6,823 bases of DNA, taken from Candidatus Luteimonas excrementigallinarum. Its GTDB lineage: Bacteria; Pseudomonadota; Gammaproteobacteria; Xanthomonadales; Xanthomonadaceae. A model generated the notes under the pieces. The model made no database searches. It worked only from the letters and a program-made list of their open reading frames with translations, and was not told where the DNA came from. The stretch's first letter is position 1. Every line of letters begins with the position of its first letter. Both the position numbers and the translations under genes were made by a program. The stretch covers positions 1 through 6,823 of the forward strand of contig DXCY01000199.1 in NCBI GenBank assembly GCA_019115725.1. Direction: 5' to 3'. This document shows positions 6,159 to 6,823 of the stretch, piece after piece.

Positions 6159-6197
6159 GCAGGTCGGGGCTACGCCCCCGACGCCGTGCCGGCCTAC
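6159..6197 (+). repeat. Decayed third REP dimer overlapping the dapE stop codon
   Basis: It opens with GCAG in place of GTAG, then has a perfect 7-bp left arm, 6163-6169 / 6176-6182, around CTACGC. Most of the second arm is missing, but the terminal GGCCTAC remains at 6191-6197. Positions 6124-6183 match 6054-6113 at 59 of 60 sites, so the array has a 70-bp period and breaks off inside this unit. The dapE stop codon (6196-6194) lies in the terminal CTAC. Confidence 0.75.
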
Positions 6198-6823
6198 CGG
6201 ACGAGGAGGCGCTCGATCAGCGAGCGGTAGAGCTCCGGCAGGCGCTCAAGGTCGGCGACGCGGATATGTTCATCCACCTGGTGGATGCTGGCATTCACCG
6301 GGCCGATCTCAATGCACTGCGCTCCCAGCGGGGCGATGAAGCGGGCGTCGGACGTGCCGCCGCCGGTGCTTTCTTCGGGCGGAGCACCGGCAAATTCCGC
6401 CAGCACCTCGCGGGCGGCGGCACGCAGCGGGCCTTCTGGAGTGAAGAACGGTTCGCCACTGCGGTGCCAGCGCAGCGCGTAATCCAGGCCATGCCGGTCC
6501 AGCAGCGCATGCACCTCGGCCTCCAGCCGCGGCGCATCCCAGTGCGGGTTGTAGCGCAGATTGAAGGTGGCTTCGAGACCGCCCGGGATGACGTTGTCGG
6601 CACCGGTGCCGGCGTGCACATCGCTGATCTGCAGGCTGGTAGGCGGGAAGGTTTCGTATCCCTCATCCCAGCGATGCGCGGCCAGTTCGGCCAGTGCCGG
6701 GGCGGCCAGGTGGATCGGATTGCGGGCCTTGTCCGGATAGGCCACGTGGCCCTGCACGCCGTGCACGCTGAGCCGCCCGGTGAGCGAGCCGCGACGGCCG
6801 ACCCGCAGCAGGTCGCCCAGTTT
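6194..6823 (-). CDS. dapE: Succinyl-diaminopimelate desuccinylase DapE, C-terminal part (5' end beyond window)
   Basis: This is the last 209 residues of a roughly 375-aa M20-family zinc hydrolase. DapE converts N-succinyl-LL-diaminopimelate to LL-diaminopimelate and succinate in the lysine and peptidoglycan pathway. Counting from the first residue in the window, VGRRGSLTGRL (8-18) opens the dimerisation domain. VQGHVAYP (23-30) holds the His that, in known DapE structures, reaches into the partner subunit's active site. NVIPGGLEATFNLRY is the conserved lid segment. STGGGTSDARF (152-162) and the zinc-ligand His181 in SIHQVDE close the catalytic domain. The other metal ligands (HxD, EE and the linking Glu) lie in the missing N-terminal part. 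The frame is open to the window edge. The C-terminus, ERLLVR, ends at TAG 6196-6194, inside a GTAG-repeat remnant. asnB follows on the same strand after a 252-bp gap. Confidence 0.95.
   Translation of the reverse strand, partial: KLGDLLRVGRRGSLTGRLSVHGVQGHVAYPDKARNPIHLAAPALAELAAHRWDEGYETFPPTSLQISDVHAGTGADNVIPGGLEATFNLRYNPHWDAPRLEAEVHALLDRHGLDYALRWHRSGEPFFTPEGPLRAAAREVLAEFAGAPPEESTGGGTSDARFIAPLGAQCIEIGPVNASIHQVDEHIRVADLERLPELYRSLIERLLVR

Noticed and set aside
6020..6182. CRISPR array
   Set aside because: The units are dyad-symmetric 57-58-bp dimers with identical 12-base linkers, not short repeats with unique spacers, and no cas gene is present.
4253..6823. A novel defence or mobile system around asnB and dapE
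   Set aside because: Both genes carry standard housekeeping motifs, and no transposase, nuclease or toxin-like gene is visible in the window.

Overview
This is a GC-rich window, probably from the Xanthomonadaceae (Stenotrophomonas, Pseudoxanthomonas, Xanthomonas or a relative). The assignment rests on the general look of the proteins, the asnB-dapE neighbourhood, and short GTAG-headed palindromic repeats of the REP type known from Stenotrophomonas (SMAG). I cannot resolve the genus without a search. No plasmid, phage, CRISPR, tRNA or rRNA signature is visible, and the window looks chromosomal.

Layout from left to right: (1) positions 1-302, minus strand, the N-terminal 100 codons of a bacterioferritin-family iron store; (2) 420-1649, minus strand, a complete GltS-type sodium/glutamate symporter; (3) 1650-1757, a short divergent intergenic region with a small palindrome; (4) 1758-4118, plus strand, a complete penicillin-acylase-family Ntn hydrolase with an N-terminal membrane segment; (5) 4119-4252, a convergent gap holding a GTAG-repeat dimer and a single GTAG hairpin; (6) 4253-5941, minus strand, a complete glutamine-dependent asparagine synthetase AsnB; (7) 5942-6193, an intergenic stretch dominated by a tandem array of the same GTAG repeats; (8) 6194-6823, minus strand, the C-terminal 209 residues of DapE, succinyl-diaminopimelate desuccinylase.

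dapE and asnB run in the same direction and both draw on aspartate-family metabolism (lysine/cell-wall diaminopimelate and asparagine), but the repeat array separates them, so asnB may have its own promoter. GltS could supply glutamate to the same amino-acid economy, but that is inference. The acylase points the other way, and its physiological substrate cannot be read from sequence.

No clearly new multi-gene system is present. The most informative non-coding signal is the repeat family. asnB is bracketed by copies in opposite orientation, the two arms of each dimer have compensatory stem changes, the loop contains the complement of the GTAG head, and a decayed copy supplies the dapE stop codon. 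Among the proteins, the ferritin lacks the usual haem-ligating Met52, and the acylase carries all six of its cysteines as three close pairs in the beta chain.
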